A stretch of DNA of 23,035 nt from a virus. The position numbers and the translations under genes are program-made. This document shows positions 1-8,329 of this stretch, piece after piece. The stretch spans positions 1 to 23,035 of the IMG/VR virus record IMGVR_UViG_3300030060_002875; one strand, 5' to 3'. Below the pieces are notes generated by a model, which did not search any database, was not told where the DNA came from, and was given only the letters and a program-made list of their open reading frames with translations. How positions within the stretch are numbered: position 1 is the stretch's first letter; each line of letters starts with the position of its first letter.

Positions 1-2724
1 CTGGCAGGGTACATCGCGTCAAAATTTGAATCAGTACACGCAGAAGAACGTGAGATGGTTGGTCGCTATCTAGAAAGAACCATGCTCGCGTTAAGCGAAG
101 TACATTTGGCAGGCGATGAAATGGCTACGTTAGGCCGATACCAGACAGAGCGTTGGCACACAAAGCTAGGTTTAATTGACAAGATAGATGATGATCTAGC
201 TAAAGCGTACAACAGCAACGCACGCATACGATACTATGATCGTATGATAGAAAGTGTGTATCGTGACACTCGTACATTACAGAATGACCTTGGATTGAAG
301 GTTGCGGTTTATCGTAATGGAGAACCACAGTATGTTCCCGGTCAACACACGCTTGAATATACTCCTGAGATTATTGCTCAAGACAAACGCCGAATCTTGA
401 TGAAAGGCGAGAAGCAAAGCAAAGAGTATCAAGAACTCAAGACGCAACTCATCAAGTATTGGAAGTCCATATCCAAAGATATGTCTGACGAGGAATTCAA
501 TGATGCAGTCAAGCAGTCAGAGGAAGCAGGAATCAAGGATGAGAGTGACAATGTTTCGCTACCAAGTGAAAAGGGTAAGACCAACGACGAGAAGCTAGAG
601 ATACTTTTTGATAATTTTGCTGGCGCATTAAGAGCGACAGACAAACAGATAGGTTCACACAAGTTCAAGGCACTCCGCGTTGCAACGGGCAAGCTAGGTA
701 TTCCTGCTGCTTGGGTTGAAGCAAACGCAGTTCAACGTATGACTCGTTACGTTGTTCGTTTTGCTAAAGACATGGCGATGTTTAAGCATATAGAACTTGA
801 TCCGAAAGCCAGACAGATTCTTGGTATGCCAGATCAAGAAGGTAAGTACATTACAGAGTACGACCTTGATGGCATGGAGAATGGAGGCCCGTTCAATCTG
901 CCAACATACGACAAGGAGAACATCAAAGTAAAAAGCGGCAAGGCACTATATGACTCAAACGAGATTGAGGCAGTCATGGAGAACTACATCGGATACTACG
1001 AAGGTTATGATCTAGCCATTCGTACATTCAATAGGTTAGTTACATCTAGTTGGCTGGGCGCTGGTGCTGGTATTCGTGATTTCTTTTCGTCTTACTTATT
1101 TGCTTTGCCTTACATGAGGTTGCAGGACTTACCAATTCTTGCAACTCACCTGTTGGATATACGAGATGCATGGCGCAAGAGTTTTGAGTATGGAATCAAC
1201 AAGACCAACTTAAACAATCTTGAGTATAAAGCTGAGAGTATCAATCGGATTGCTGATTACGCAAACCGAGCCGCTGATACTGCACTTCGTGTTGGTGGTC
1301 GTAACATTCTTGAGCAAGGTACTCGCGCATTACAGTTTGCTTTTGGCAAGCAGATTACTTGGGCCGCACTTCATATGCGCCCACTCGATGCAATCACAAC
1401 AGATTGGACTGCAAACAGACTGCTAAACAATTTACAGAAGCAGATGGGTGACGTTGTTATCAACGGCAAGAAGCAGAACTTAATGGACTATGTTGGTCGC
1501 GGCACTAAAGTACCAGACGAGTTGATGGACAAAGCTGCTGCTGCATGGGTTGAGATAAATCAGGGAACCTATGATGCAAGAGGGTTGCCGAAGTTCACGC
1601 AGCGCGGTGTTCTCAGCATGGTGACTTCATTGTCACGTTGGTCTATTGAGAAATCAGACCGCATGGTCAAGGATGTCATCGGCCCATTGAAGACTCAGGG
1701 CGATCCGTTACCGTTAGTTAAAGCAACGATTGGTGCAGTCATTGGAGGCGAAGCATTGAAGTATATCTCGGAGCAGATTGCGAACAAGATGCAAAGTGAT
1801 CCAAAGATTATAGAAGCATTACACATGGAGAACGATAAGGAACTAGCTTATGCTGTTCTTAACTCTATGCAGTACGCTGGTTTCTTTGGGTTTCAGTCTG
1901 CGTTGATTTATGACCTAGTCAAGACTTCGCGATTTGGTGTAATGGATGGTATTCCCGGTGGCTTTACTTTTCCTGCGTTCGATCAAGCATCAAAGATTGT
2001 ACAAGACTTCTCCAAGTTCTTTTCGTCAGGCGAAATGACAGGCGAGAACTTCGGAACAGTCTGGACAAAGTTTATCCGCAAAACATTTACTGACTTGAAC
2101 CAGACAACTCGTTACGCAGCAAATCATCTGCTGTTGTCTGAAGATATGTCTGAGTTTAACGCACGGGCAAGTCTGCGTAAGTGGGAGCGACTGACAACAG
2201 ATAAAGACCGACAAGGAGTATCACCGGACGTTGGCAATGAGTATGTTCATCCAGCCAGAAAAGAATTTAGAAAAGCCAACAACATAGCTGACGCAAGAAA
2301 ACTTCTGCCAGCAGCAGTTCGTGAAGCAGCGCGTGATGCGATGCAGAAAAAACCAAACGATCTTGCTGCGCAACAAAAGATATTTAAGGATAATCTAAAC
2401 ACGCTATGGGAAGGTAATTGGTCAACAACCCCTGCATTATCATCTAGCAGAGAGTATGTAAGGCAGAAGGATCGTATTCAATACCTTGGAATTGAGCCGA
2501 GCAAAGCTGATCTAGCTAGGTTCCCCGACTTGGCAACAATCAACCGAAGCGAGAAGGGCGCAATGTTATCTCGGAAGTTTGGCTCAAAGATGATGCCCGG
2601 TACAATCATTGAGCGGGAACAAGCAGAAGGCTTAATCAAAACTGAGAAAGAATTCGAGAGACTAAAGGAACAAAAGAAAGCACTCATCTATAGATACATT
2701 GGATCTAAAGGTAAGTTGTTGTGA
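1..2724 (+). CDS. Large phage virion-type protein, C-terminal part (polyvalent-protein-like), 5' partial
   Basis: The reading frame is open from the first base, so the gene begins upstream; 907 codons are visible and an in-frame ATG at 55 need not be the true start. The N-terminal half is charged and helical. At about nt 980-1150 there is a segment (YEGYDLAIRTFNRL...SSWLGAGAGIRDFFSSYLFAL) that resembles the 'large polyvalent protein-associated' domains (LPD38-like) found at the ends of giant phage proteins that are probably ejected with the DNA. A second hydrophobic patch lies at about nt 1720-1790 (KATIGAVIGGEALKYI), and the C-terminus is lysine-rich. Inferred role: an internal virion or injected protein. 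Its stop overlaps the next gene by 4 bases (GTGA). The family assignment is by eye only; another structural protein is possible. Confidence 0.6.
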   Translation: MAGYIASKFESVHAEEREMVGRYLERTMLALSEVHLAGDEMATLGRYQTERWHTKLGLIDKIDDDLAKAYNSNARIRYYDRMIESVYRDTRTLQNDLGLKVAVYRNGEPQYVPGQHTLEYTPEIIAQDKRRILMKGEKQSKEYQELKTQLIKYWKSISKDMSDEEFNDAVKQSEEAGIKDESDNVSLPSEKGKTNDEKLEILFDNFAGALRATDKQIGSHKFKALRVATGKLGIPAAWVEANAVQRMTRYVVRFAKDMAMFKHIELDPKARQILGMPDQEGKYITEYDLDGMENGGPFNLPTYDKENIKVKSGKALYDSNEIEAVMENYIGYYEGYDLAIRTFNRLVTSSWLGAGAGIRDFFSSYLFALPYMRLQDLPILATHLLDIRDAWRKSFEYGINKTNLNNLEYKAESINRIADYANRAADTALRVGGRNILEQGTRALQFAFGKQITWAALHMRPLDAITTDWTANRLLNNLQKQMGDVVINGKKQNLMDYVGRGTKVPDELMDKAAAAWVEINQGTYDARGLPKFTQRGVLSMVTSLSRWSIEKSDRMVKDVIGPLKTQGDPLPLVKATIGAVIGGEALKYISEQIANKMQSDPKIIEALHMENDKELAYAVLNSMQYAGFFGFQSALIYDLVKTSRFGVMDGIPGGFTFPAFDQASKIVQDFSKFFSSGEMTGENFGTVWTKFIRKTFTDLNQTTRYAANHLLLSEDMSEFNARASLRKWERLTTDKDRQGVSPDVGNEYVHPARKEFRKANNIADARKLLPAAVREAARDAMQKKPNDLAAQQKIFKDNLNTLWEGNWSTTPALSSSREYVRQKDRIQYLGIEPSKADLARFPDLATINRSEKGAMLSRKFGSKMMPGTIIEREQAEGLIKTEKEFERLKEQKKALIYRYIGSKGKLL

Positions 2725-3113
2725 AGACTATTGGATCACGGGGAGAACTTATCGTTGCACAAGAGTTGATGCGTCGTGAGTGGAACGTAGCCTTTCCGTA
2801 TGGAGACAATTGTTATTACGATTTAATCGCAGAAAAGTTTCAGCACTTCTGTCGCATTCAAGTTAAGTGTACTGAGAAAGTTGCATTAACAGTTCAGAAT
2901 CACGGGCCACATTACGCATTCAGCTTGAGTCACGGCAATTTTGCTAAAGAGGCTTACACGAAAGAACACATTGATTTTTTCATTTGTTGTGTTATTGATG
3001 GCAACCGCTTTTGGGTCGTGCCAGTAGAGGATGTTGCCACAAAGACTCTGAAGATATTTAGAGACGGCAAGAAGTATCACGAATACGAAGGCGCATGGGA
3101 CTTGCTACGATGA
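2721..3113 (+). CDS. PD-(D/E)XK endonuclease, Holliday-junction-resolvase-like
   Basis: This 130-residue protein starts with GTG inside the stop of the preceding gene. It shows the small Hjc/PD-(D/E)XK layout: an N-terminal helix with GSRGE (E9), then a strand with D34 (YYDLIAE), then the QVK strand (Q47, K49), and a later HIDFFICCVID strand common in this family. These would form a metal-dependent DNA-cleaving site. The likely role is cutting branched DNA made during replication or recombination, clearing it before packaging. It is unusual in lying in the rightward virion block rather than in the replication block. A homing or group-I-intron-type PD-(D/E)XK nuclease is an alternative, but the size and lack of extra DNA-binding domains favour a resolvase-like enzyme. 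Confidence 0.7.
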   Translation: MKTIGSRGELIVAQELMRREWNVAFPYGDNCYYDLIAEKFQHFCRIQVKCTEKVALTVQNHGPHYAFSLSHGNFAKEAYTKEHIDFFICCVIDGNRFWVVPVEDVATKTLKIFRDGKKYHEYEGAWDLLR

Positions 3114-3235
3114 CTGAATTAATAGAAAACCTACATGAAGCACTACAACTTGCAGAGACTAGAGGTCAGCGTAAGATTCTACTCCGCGCTATCGAGTTGG
3201 CTGAAAGACTCAAGGCTACCATCAAAGTCGAATGA
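3110..3235 (+). CDS. Small helical hypothetical protein (41 aa)
   Basis: An ATG overlaps the stop of the nuclease gene as ATGA and opens a 41-residue frame beginning MTELIENLHEALQL and ending in TIKVE. The sequence is leucine- and glutamate-rich and would form one or two amphipathic helices. No family is recognised. The tight coupling to the upstream gene is the main support for it being expressed. Its last 57 bases overlap, on the opposite strand, the end of the convergent leftward gene, which is unusual for two real genes; one of the two may be spurious. Confidence 0.5.
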   Translation: MTELIENLHEALQLAETRGQRKILLRAIELAERLKATIKVE

Positions 3236-3385
3236 GCCTAGTTCTTTATAAGACTTACCCTGCTTCCGCAGGTAAGTAATCTTACCCTCGCATCCTGCCA
3301 TACAATCTTTATCTTTGATTAGTTCAACAGCACGTTTGCCGTTTGTATCAAGACGCAGATGAGTTGTTCCTCTTGGCGGTTTCAT
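3179..3385 (-). CDS. Hypothetical protein, last gene of leftward block (68 aa)
   Basis: The ATG at 3385 is chosen because the residues after it (MKPPRGTTHLRLDTNGK) look like an ordinary soluble protein. The in-frame extension upstream starts only at a TTG and is hydrophobic and unlike its neighbours. The protein has a C-x3-C pair (CMAGC, near residues 28-32) and an acidic C-terminus. No family is recognised. It sits 75 bases beyond the ATPase gene and is convergent with, and overlaps, the end of the small rightward gene. No good ribosome-binding site is visible. Confidence 0.5.
   Translation of the reverse strand: MKPPRGTTHLRLDTNGKRAVELIKDKDCMAGCEGKITYLRKQGKSYKELGSFDFDGSLESFSQLDSAE
3253..3277. 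repeat. Hairpin at the convergent gene junction
   Basis: ACTTACC and GGTAAGT pair perfectly (7 bp) and continue into TGC/GCA across one bulged C, with a TTCC loop, giving a 10-bp stem. It lies just past the end of the rightward unit and inside the last leftward gene. There is no T tract, so a classical terminator is not supported. A structural stop to colliding transcription, or chance within coding sequence, are both possible. Confidence 0.4.
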
Positions 3386-3460
3386 GAAACTGGTCGAGCC
3401 TTGGAAAACCAAGAAAAACAAGACCCGCAAACAGACATCGCTACAAATGCCTGACCCAGT

Positions 3461-4699
3461 TTAGAAGTTAAGGCTATCGTAAACATCGTCAACCAAGGGT
3501 CTAAACCATCCTCCGGTATTCTCGACTTGCTCCGTAGTTACGAGGAACTCTAGCACTTGGTCTAGTTCCTGTTTCGTAACCTCAGATACAAATTTCAGCC
3601 ATAACTTTTTGTAGCGAACACCTGAGTCCGAGTCAATAATATATCTTAAAATGTGTTTGGTGATTTCACCAATCGGATTACGTCCAACAGTATTGAACGC
3701 TTCATGCATCTTGTGTTCCGTTATAGTCAACAACTTGAATGCACGTTTGATCTGCGACAATGAAATCTCCTTCGTCGTGCCATCAGCGAAATGCATCAAC
3801 ATGGCAGTCTTCAACAGATGAACATTCTTCCTGCCATAATAATTATCGAGTCGAGGGTCTTTGTTCACTCGCTTTCTATCCAGTTCTCCTGACTCATAAA
3901 GATGTTTGTGCCACGCAGACGCTTCGGCATCCAACTTACATTCACCTGAGATTTTGCGCATTGCGTACAGCCAACTGACAATGTCGTTACGGCAACGTAT
4001 CTGCTCGTCTGATAGACCGGGAAACTGACGAAAGAATCTAGGCGCATGACCGAATACAATGATGACGCGAGAAGTAAAACCCTGCGATATAATCCTATCA
4101 CTAAACGCTTCGCGAATGAATGAAGGTGTTGTTCCTCCCAGCATTGTTACGCAGATGTTCGTGATGTCGTCTGAGCCTTGGTGTTTACTCTTGTAATGGT
4201 AACTGCGTGAATCATAAAACTGGTTCAGCATATTCACCATGTCCTCGGAGTTCTTGCGAAAGAGTACACCGAGTTCTTCAATCATAAAGCAGATGGAATG
4301 ATGCGACTTATTCTTGAGCGCACTTCCACCAAGACGAGTATCGGGTATAGTAAACGTCCGCATACAATCATCACGCATATAACGAAGCAACGATTCTTGC
4401 GTAGTTGTGTCTGCACCGTAAGGATACATCGGAACCATCTCGTTTTTCTCAACGTCAAATTCCATGAGCTTCTCGCTCTTTATGATGTCGGTAACTTGCG
4501 AGATCACGCGAGATTTACCAGCAGCAGGAGGCCCGACAAGCAACGTAAAGATGTTCGGATATATGGACATTGAGTCTGGATACAACCAGACTCGCCTCTG
4601 TAACGCAGCACTAATCAAACTGTAGAAACTCCAATCAATAAATAGATCGGGTGATTCCAAATCTTTGAGATAGTGCCGCCACTTCTCAAGATTAGTCAT
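3461..4699 (-). CDS. P-loop ATPase, DUF3987-like putative replicative helicase
   Basis: This is a 412-residue protein counted from the ATG at 4699; an in-frame TTG one codon earlier is less likely. Numbering with that extra codon, Walker A is GPPAAGKS (57-64), Walker B is the ICFMIEE strand (137-143), a sensor-like strand CVTMLGGTTPS lies at about 184-194, and a candidate arginine finger is R212. The order resembles DUF3987-type phage helicase/primase-associated ATPases. The C-terminal 100 residues look like a winged-helix segment (YIIDSDSGVRYKKLWLKFVSEVTKQELDQVLEFL). It lies directly after the DNA polymerase and a tiny gene, with an 8-base overlap (ATGACTAA), which supports a replication-fork role. 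No primase domain is visible, and the helicase activity is inferred. Confidence 0.65.
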   Translation of the reverse strand: MTNLEKWRHYLKDLESPDLFIDWSFYSLISAALQRRVWLYPDSMSIYPNIFTLLVGPPAAGKSRVISQVTDIIKSEKLMEFDVEKNEMVPMYPYGADTTTQESLLRYMRDDCMRTFTIPDTRLGGSALKNKSHHSICFMIEELGVLFRKNSEDMVNMLNQFYDSRSYHYKSKHQGSDDITNICVTMLGGTTPSFIREAFSDRIISQGFTSRVIIVFGHAPRFFRQFPGLSDEQIRCRNDIVSWLYAMRKISGECKLDAEASAWHKHLYESGELDRKRVNKDPRLDNYYGRKNVHLLKTAMLMHFADGTTKEISLSQIKRAFKLLTITEHKMHEAFNTVGRNPIGEITKHILRYIIDSDSGVRYKKLWLKFVSEVTKQELDQVLEFLVTTEQVENTGGWFRPLVDDVYDSLNF

Positions 4700-4877
4700 C
4701 AAGTGTTTCTATCAGTTTTGCGATTATTGAATACTGCTCAAAGGTTAAAGCAGGGAATGGTTTTCCATCTATGGTGATAAACAAGACAGGCTGAGTTTCA
4801 TCTCCATCGAAGAAGTTATCGAATGTGACACTTATATTTGTGTCATCCACGTTGTAGCTTATTGTTGGTTTAGACAT
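4692..4877 (-). CDS. Small hypothetical protein between polymerase and ATPase (61 aa)
   Basis: A 61-residue acidic protein that looks mostly beta-stranded (TISYNVDDTNISVTFDNFF...PVLFITIDG) and ends in a short helix. Its start overlaps the polymerase stop by 8 bases (ATGTCTAA) and its stop overlaps the ATPase start by 8 bases. This symmetrical coupling suggests it is made in step with both. Binding to the polymerase or helicase is conceivable but unsupported. No family is recognised. Confidence 0.7.
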   Translation of the reverse strand: MSKPTISYNVDDTNISVTFDNFFDGDETQPVLFITIDGKPFPALTFEQYSIIAKLIETLDD

Positions 4878-7236
4878 CTATCATTTCTTTCCAGTTATCC
4901 CCGATCATTGCTTCCGATCTCATGGAGAATCGTTCGCCACGGGGAGAAATCATTTCACGATTCAGGTGCTTCATTGCTTCTTGGGCAACGAATTCTGAAT
5001 GCTCAGGTGCGCATTGAAGCAGCACACTATCATGGTTGTTCTGGAGTACGTCAACTCCTAACTCTTGCAAATCTTGCCGGTTCTGTAGCTCGACAAATGC
5101 GAGGTTCGTGATACATCCGACAGTCGATTGAGGCACGAATGCATACGCTTCCTTGTACATTGATTCATCAATGATGCCGGTGAAGTATCGCGGATACCCA
5201 AACAGGTTCTTGAGTGTTCGTGTTTCCTTTAGTCGCTCGACAGTCTCGTTGTGCCATTGGTTTATCTCAGGGAACAACTTGTGATAAGTGCTGAGAAATC
5301 GTTTAGCCTCTTTCGATTCAAGGGCGATTGCACCTTGAGACTTTTGCAAGATATTTGTACGGAAGGTTGGTGCTTTCATTCCGTAGTTCGATGCGTGACA
5401 AACCATCTTGGCCATGAAGTAGTAGCGTTTATCGGCAGTCCAATTGTCGCTATCTTTGATTACACTATTGAGTTCATCCCAACCTTTGATGTCCTTGAGT
5501 TCATGGATGGGGGCTTCGCAGAATTCGTCGATGCTTCTACCAAGTTCAGCAGACCAGACATCAGGAAACAGACGCATAGCAACAAACACATGAGACTTGA
5601 TGCCTTCAAGGAATAGTGTGCGGAAGTTGCCTTGTGTACATAGGTAGCCAACGATCATTGCCTCTGCTCCTGCTTGGTCAGCTTGCACAAGAACCTTACC
5701 TTCATCAGCAATGAACAGATGTCGCAACTTCTTTGGTATGTTCTGGATGTTCGTACCCCAGCGACCAAGTAGCTTGCGACTTGCCAATCTGAATGTAGAT
5801 GTACCAGCCAAGTTGTACGAGGTCGTGATTCGATCAACCATCGGTTTGTTGTGCAGACCGTCGTAAGGATTGTACTTTAGTTGGCCTGATTCTTTGGCGA
5901 TTGATCGGTACTTGAGAATTATTGAGATTGCTGGAAGATCATACTTGAGTCGATGTTGAAGCAGGGTCTTCTCGTTTGTTAAATCCTTCGCTGGTTTCTT
6001 GAGCTTCATGCGGTCATACAAATAGACAGACACTTGCTTCGGACTGTTTGGATTTAGATCGTGACCGACAAGAAGACTCAGCATTCTGCGAAGTTGATTC
6101 TTGTGTCGCTCGTTGCGCATCAGAATCTTCTTCTTCTCTGCTGTATTGATGCGGAGTCCCTGACACATTGCAGTAAGATACGGCACTACCATTGAGTTAG
6201 CTTGTTCAATGGATTTAGTTGCGCCCATCGTAACTGCGAGTTCGTCAATGGATGGCTTGATCAACGCCATCGTGAGTACGTCCTTGACGTTGTAATGGTA
6301 GAGTTGATCAAACTGTTCTGCGTTCTGTGGATTGTAGCAACCTTCGTTCTTGTGATAAGGTTGATCTGTGTAAAGTGATATGCAATGTCCGAGAGACTTC
6401 TCTATTTCAGGGAACAGCCTATGATGCGCCAGCATTGTATCATAAACTTTGCGAGGCGCAGGAATACCATATCGGTATGCGACAACGAACAAATCAAAGA
6501 GTGCGTTGTGTATGACTACTGTGTTGTCTCTGAATGCAACGGCAAGTGCGCGTAAAATCTGATGAGTCTCGTCGTAATGGTAGTAGTTTATTCGCAGCAT
6601 TGGTACGCAGTAGCCTTTGCCGCCAAACGAGAACCCGAAACAAGTCATCTCAAGGCTAGGATTTGTCTCGATGTCAAAGAACATATCCTTGCCTTTAGTG
6701 TTTGTTAGTAAATCTATAACTTCGGATGCTTTGGGATAGATGTCACTCTCACCTTCGATGGGATTAGGTGGAGTCTTGAGATAACCGGCAGCTTTTGATA
6801 CATCCCGTTGCATCCAGTATCGCCAGTTGGATCGTTTGGTTTTGCCGTGTCTCTCGGTTTCGTCGTAATCGTACTCGGTTTCGTGTGCGAGCGGATTGAA
6901 GTATGCCTTGCGATCAATGGCATTTTGCGGAGCGAACGTAGCAATGTAGGTGCGTCCATGTACCATCCAAGGACAGCCACGCTGACCACCGAGTTTTGAG
7001 TTCTTGAAAGTTTTAAGAGCCTTCTCGCCCAACAACAAAATTACTTTTGTGTCGGGGAGAAAGCCTTCGCCCAAGGTATTGAGCAATCTGATGTCGCAAG
7101 ATTGTCTCGGAATACCAAGGGCGTTTTGGAATAGATGACCAGCGTAGCCTGAGATTAGACTACCCTTGTCGAATCTACTTGGACTTTCGAGAATTACCGT
7201 TAGACCGCTGTACTTTAGACTTGGTTTGTGTCTCAC
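4870..7236 (-). CDS. Family A DNA polymerase with 3'-5' exonuclease and a UDG-like N-terminal domain
   Basis: A replicative polymerase of 788 residues from a GTG. Residues 10-115 resemble the family 4 uracil-DNA glycosylase fold (VILESPSRFDKG..., then ILLLGEKAL, then RGCPW, then TFAPQNAI), but the usual GEAPG and HPS catalytic motifs read LESPS and APQ. The proofreading exonuclease has DIE (D188, E190), N244-x3-D248 and Y315-x3-D319. The polymerase core has TSTFRL (479-484), motif A around D520, motif B with K610, H614 and Y618-G619, and motif C as HDS (735-737). H614 occupies the place usually held by Phe or Tyr, and Ser replaces Glu in the common HDE. There is no 5'-3' exonuclease. The GTG lies 62 bases inside the preceding gene; a later start would cut into the first beta strand of the UDG-like domain. 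The replicative assignment is strong; UDG activity is doubtful. Confidence 0.92.
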   Translation of the reverse strand: MRHKPSLKYSGLTVILESPSRFDKGSLISGYAGHLFQNALGIPRQSCDIRLLNTLGEGFLPDTKVILLLGEKALKTFKNSKLGGQRGCPWMVHGRTYIATFAPQNAIDRKAYFNPLAHETEYDYDETERHGKTKRSNWRYWMQRDVSKAAGYLKTPPNPIEGESDIYPKASEVIDLLTNTKGKDMFFDIETNPSLEMTCFGFSFGGKGYCVPMLRINYYHYDETHQILRALAVAFRDNTVVIHNALFDLFVVAYRYGIPAPRKVYDTMLAHHRLFPEIEKSLGHCISLYTDQPYHKNEGCYNPQNAEQFDQLYHYNVKDVLTMALIKPSIDELAVTMGATKSIEQANSMVVPYLTAMCQGLRINTAEKKKILMRNERHKNQLRRMLSLLVGHDLNPNSPKQVSVYLYDRMKLKKPAKDLTNEKTLLQHRLKYDLPAISIILKYRSIAKESGQLKYNPYDGLHNKPMVDRITTSYNLAGTSTFRLASRKLLGRWGTNIQNIPKKLRHLFIADEGKVLVQADQAGAEAMIVGYLCTQGNFRTLFLEGIKSHVFVAMRLFPDVWSAELGRSIDEFCEAPIHELKDIKGWDELNSVIKDSDNWTADKRYYFMAKMVCHASNYGMKAPTFRTNILQKSQGAIALESKEAKRFLSTYHKLFPEINQWHNETVERLKETRTLKNLFGYPRYFTGIIDESMYKEAYAFVPQSTVGCITNLAFVELQNRQDLQELGVDVLQNNHDSVLLQCAPEHSEFVAQEAMKHLNREMISPRGERFSMRSEAMIGDNWKEMIDV

Positions 7237-7447
7237 GCGCCTTGAGTGCTTCTTGTTTGAGCTTGTCCTTGATTGAATCTTGTTTGATGTAATCTTGTAG
7301 CATTAGGATTGCATCAGAGATTCCCGATAGATAACCGTCTGCTAAAGCCTCGGCTTGCATCTCAGTCGTCTTGATTCGTAACCGTTCCAACGCTTGTGCA
7401 TTGTCCTTGGTACGAATGTCATCAATTATGGTCGTTAATTCTTTCAC
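7175..7447 (-). CDS. Small helical hypothetical protein (90 aa)
   Basis: A 90-residue, largely helical protein with a central YLSGISDAILMLQDYI helix and a strongly basic tail (KARETQTKSKVQRSNGNSRKSK), which could touch nucleic acid. The start overlaps the previous gene by 26 bases, and its basic tail is encoded across the polymerase start (62-base overlap). The low-complexity lysine/serine tail may simply reflect constraint from the overlapping polymerase codons. No family is recognised. Confidence 0.65.
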   Translation of the reverse strand: MKELTTIIDDIRTKDNAQALERLRIKTTEMQAEALADGYLSGISDAILMLQDYIKQDSIKDKLKQEALKARETQTKSKVQRSNGNSRKSK

Positions 7448-7655
7448 AGTATTTTCTTTTAACGTAGTCAGGTGTTCCGTATCTTTTTCTTACTTCAGCA
7501 GTTCGCCGCTTCTTGTGCGGAAAATCTACTTTGTAATCCATTGTGCGACTTTCGTGATGGCCAACTTCGCTGGGCTTGAGTCCATGTCGTCGCGCAAATT
7601 TCTTAAATTTTCTGTCGATGTCTTCCTTGTTTATTTCTAGGTCGTTTATTTTCAT
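7422..7655 (-). CDS. Small basic hypothetical protein (77 aa)
   Basis: A 77-residue, lysine- and arginine-rich protein (EDIDRKFKKFARRHGLKPSEVG..., then KKRRTAEVRKRYG), suggesting nucleic acid binding. No family is recognised. The ATG lies only two bases beyond the T tract of an intrinsic terminator, so any message for it must come from transcription that reads through that hairpin, and no Shine-Dalgarno sequence is available there. This makes it a candidate for attenuation control. Confidence 0.6.
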   Translation of the reverse strand: MKINDLEINKEDIDRKFKKFARRHGLKPSEVGHHESRTMDYKVDFPHKKRRTAEVRKRYGTPDYVKRKYCERINDHN

Positions 7656-7657
7656 GG

Positions 7658-7685
7658 AAAAAAGGGGGAGGTTTTACCCTCCCCC
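7658..7685 (-). terminator. Intrinsic terminator after the DUF669 gene
   Basis: On the leftward strand an 8-bp perfect stem, GGGGGAGG with CCTCCCCC, closes a six-base loop and is followed directly by six T residues. It sits 6 bases past the stop of the SSB-like gene and just before the next ATG, so it probably lowers rather than abolishes expression of the polymerase genes beyond. Confidence 0.88.
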
Positions 7686-7691
7686 ATGTGG

Positions 7692-8195
7692 TTACGCAAG
7701 ATCGTGTTCGGGTGCTTTACTGATCAGTTCCCCAACTGAATACGAGTTGAAGGTGATAGGGTCGCCGGTAGACGGATCTACCATTGCCTCACCTTCCGCA
7801 TTCTTCCTTACAACCTTCTCGGTCTTGATGGTTGCATAGGCAGCCTTGCCCTTATAAATAGAACCATCCGGCTCGACAGTACCCCAAGGGTCGCTCTCGT
7901 CGGAACAATTCAACTCGAAAGGCAAATCGAGAACACGATGAGTACGCTTGACGCGCAATGCCATCTTCTCGATAAACACGAGGTACTCACGGAATTGCAA
8001 ACCAGCAATCCGTACATTTCCCAAGTCTGGATCTTCGATAGACTCAGGTGCAACGATTTCCCAAGTCAAGACAACCATCGGGTTGCCACTCTGTGACTGA
8101 CGGGTTTCGGTATCGGCTACACGAATAGTGTAGTTGTTTGAAGGCAGAAACGGACGAGCGTTCTCCTTTACATCATTTAGGTTAATAGTAGGCAT
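7692..8195 (-). CDS. DUF669-family protein, putative single-strand DNA-binding protein
   Basis: This 167-residue protein has the layout of DUF669 phage proteins: a short N-terminal segment ending in LPSNNYTIRVADTETRQSQSGNPMVVLTWEIV, an OB-like beta region, then VRIAGLQFREYLVF and HRVLDLPF, and a C-terminal strand block (YATIKTEKV...FNSYSV) with a short tail. DUF669 genes commonly accompany Sak4/RecA-like ATPases and are thought to act as SSB in phage replication and annealing. Here the Sak4-like gene lies just upstream. A purine-rich AGGA lies 12 bases before the ATG, longer than ideal. A strong terminator follows, so this gene can be expressed at a higher level than those downstream. Confidence 0.75.
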   Translation of the reverse strand: MPTINLNDVKENARPFLPSNNYTIRVADTETRQSQSGNPMVVLTWEIVAPESIEDPDLGNVRIAGLQFREYLVFIEKMALRVKRTHRVLDLPFELNCSDESDPWGTVEPDGSIYKGKAAYATIKTEKVVRKNAEGEAMVDPSTGDPITFNSYSVGELISKAPEHDLA

Positions 8196-8329
8196 TTTTA
8201 CCAGTTATCCTCACTTCGTGTGAGAAAGTATCGACGGGCGATCAATGCAGGGACATACTGGCCAACTGAGGAAACCAGTAACCGATAATCCTGTCTGCAT
8301 CTTAATAGCAGTATGTACCCGTCTGAAAT
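8196..8329. repeat. 134-base intergenic gap with nested inverted repeats
   Basis: This is the widest gap in the replication genes of the leftward block. ACATACTG at 8253-8260 pairs perfectly with CAGTATGT at 8309-8316, and an inner TACTGG (8255-8260) can instead pair with CCAGTA at 8275-8280. These mutually exclusive stems in the leader of the SSB-like gene could be regulatory. I see no convincing -35/-10 pair. Confidence 0.35.

Noticed and set aside
3384-3464. 26-codon rightward frame rich in Lys/Thr
   Set aside because: Short and isolated from the rightward operon, and overlaps the start of a more convincing leftward gene.
5251-5616. Open frames on the strand opposite the polymerase (also 4298-4573, 15868-16176, 19733-20101)
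   Set aside because: They mirror strong genes on the other strand, have no plausible composition, overlaps or start signals, and look like nothing known.
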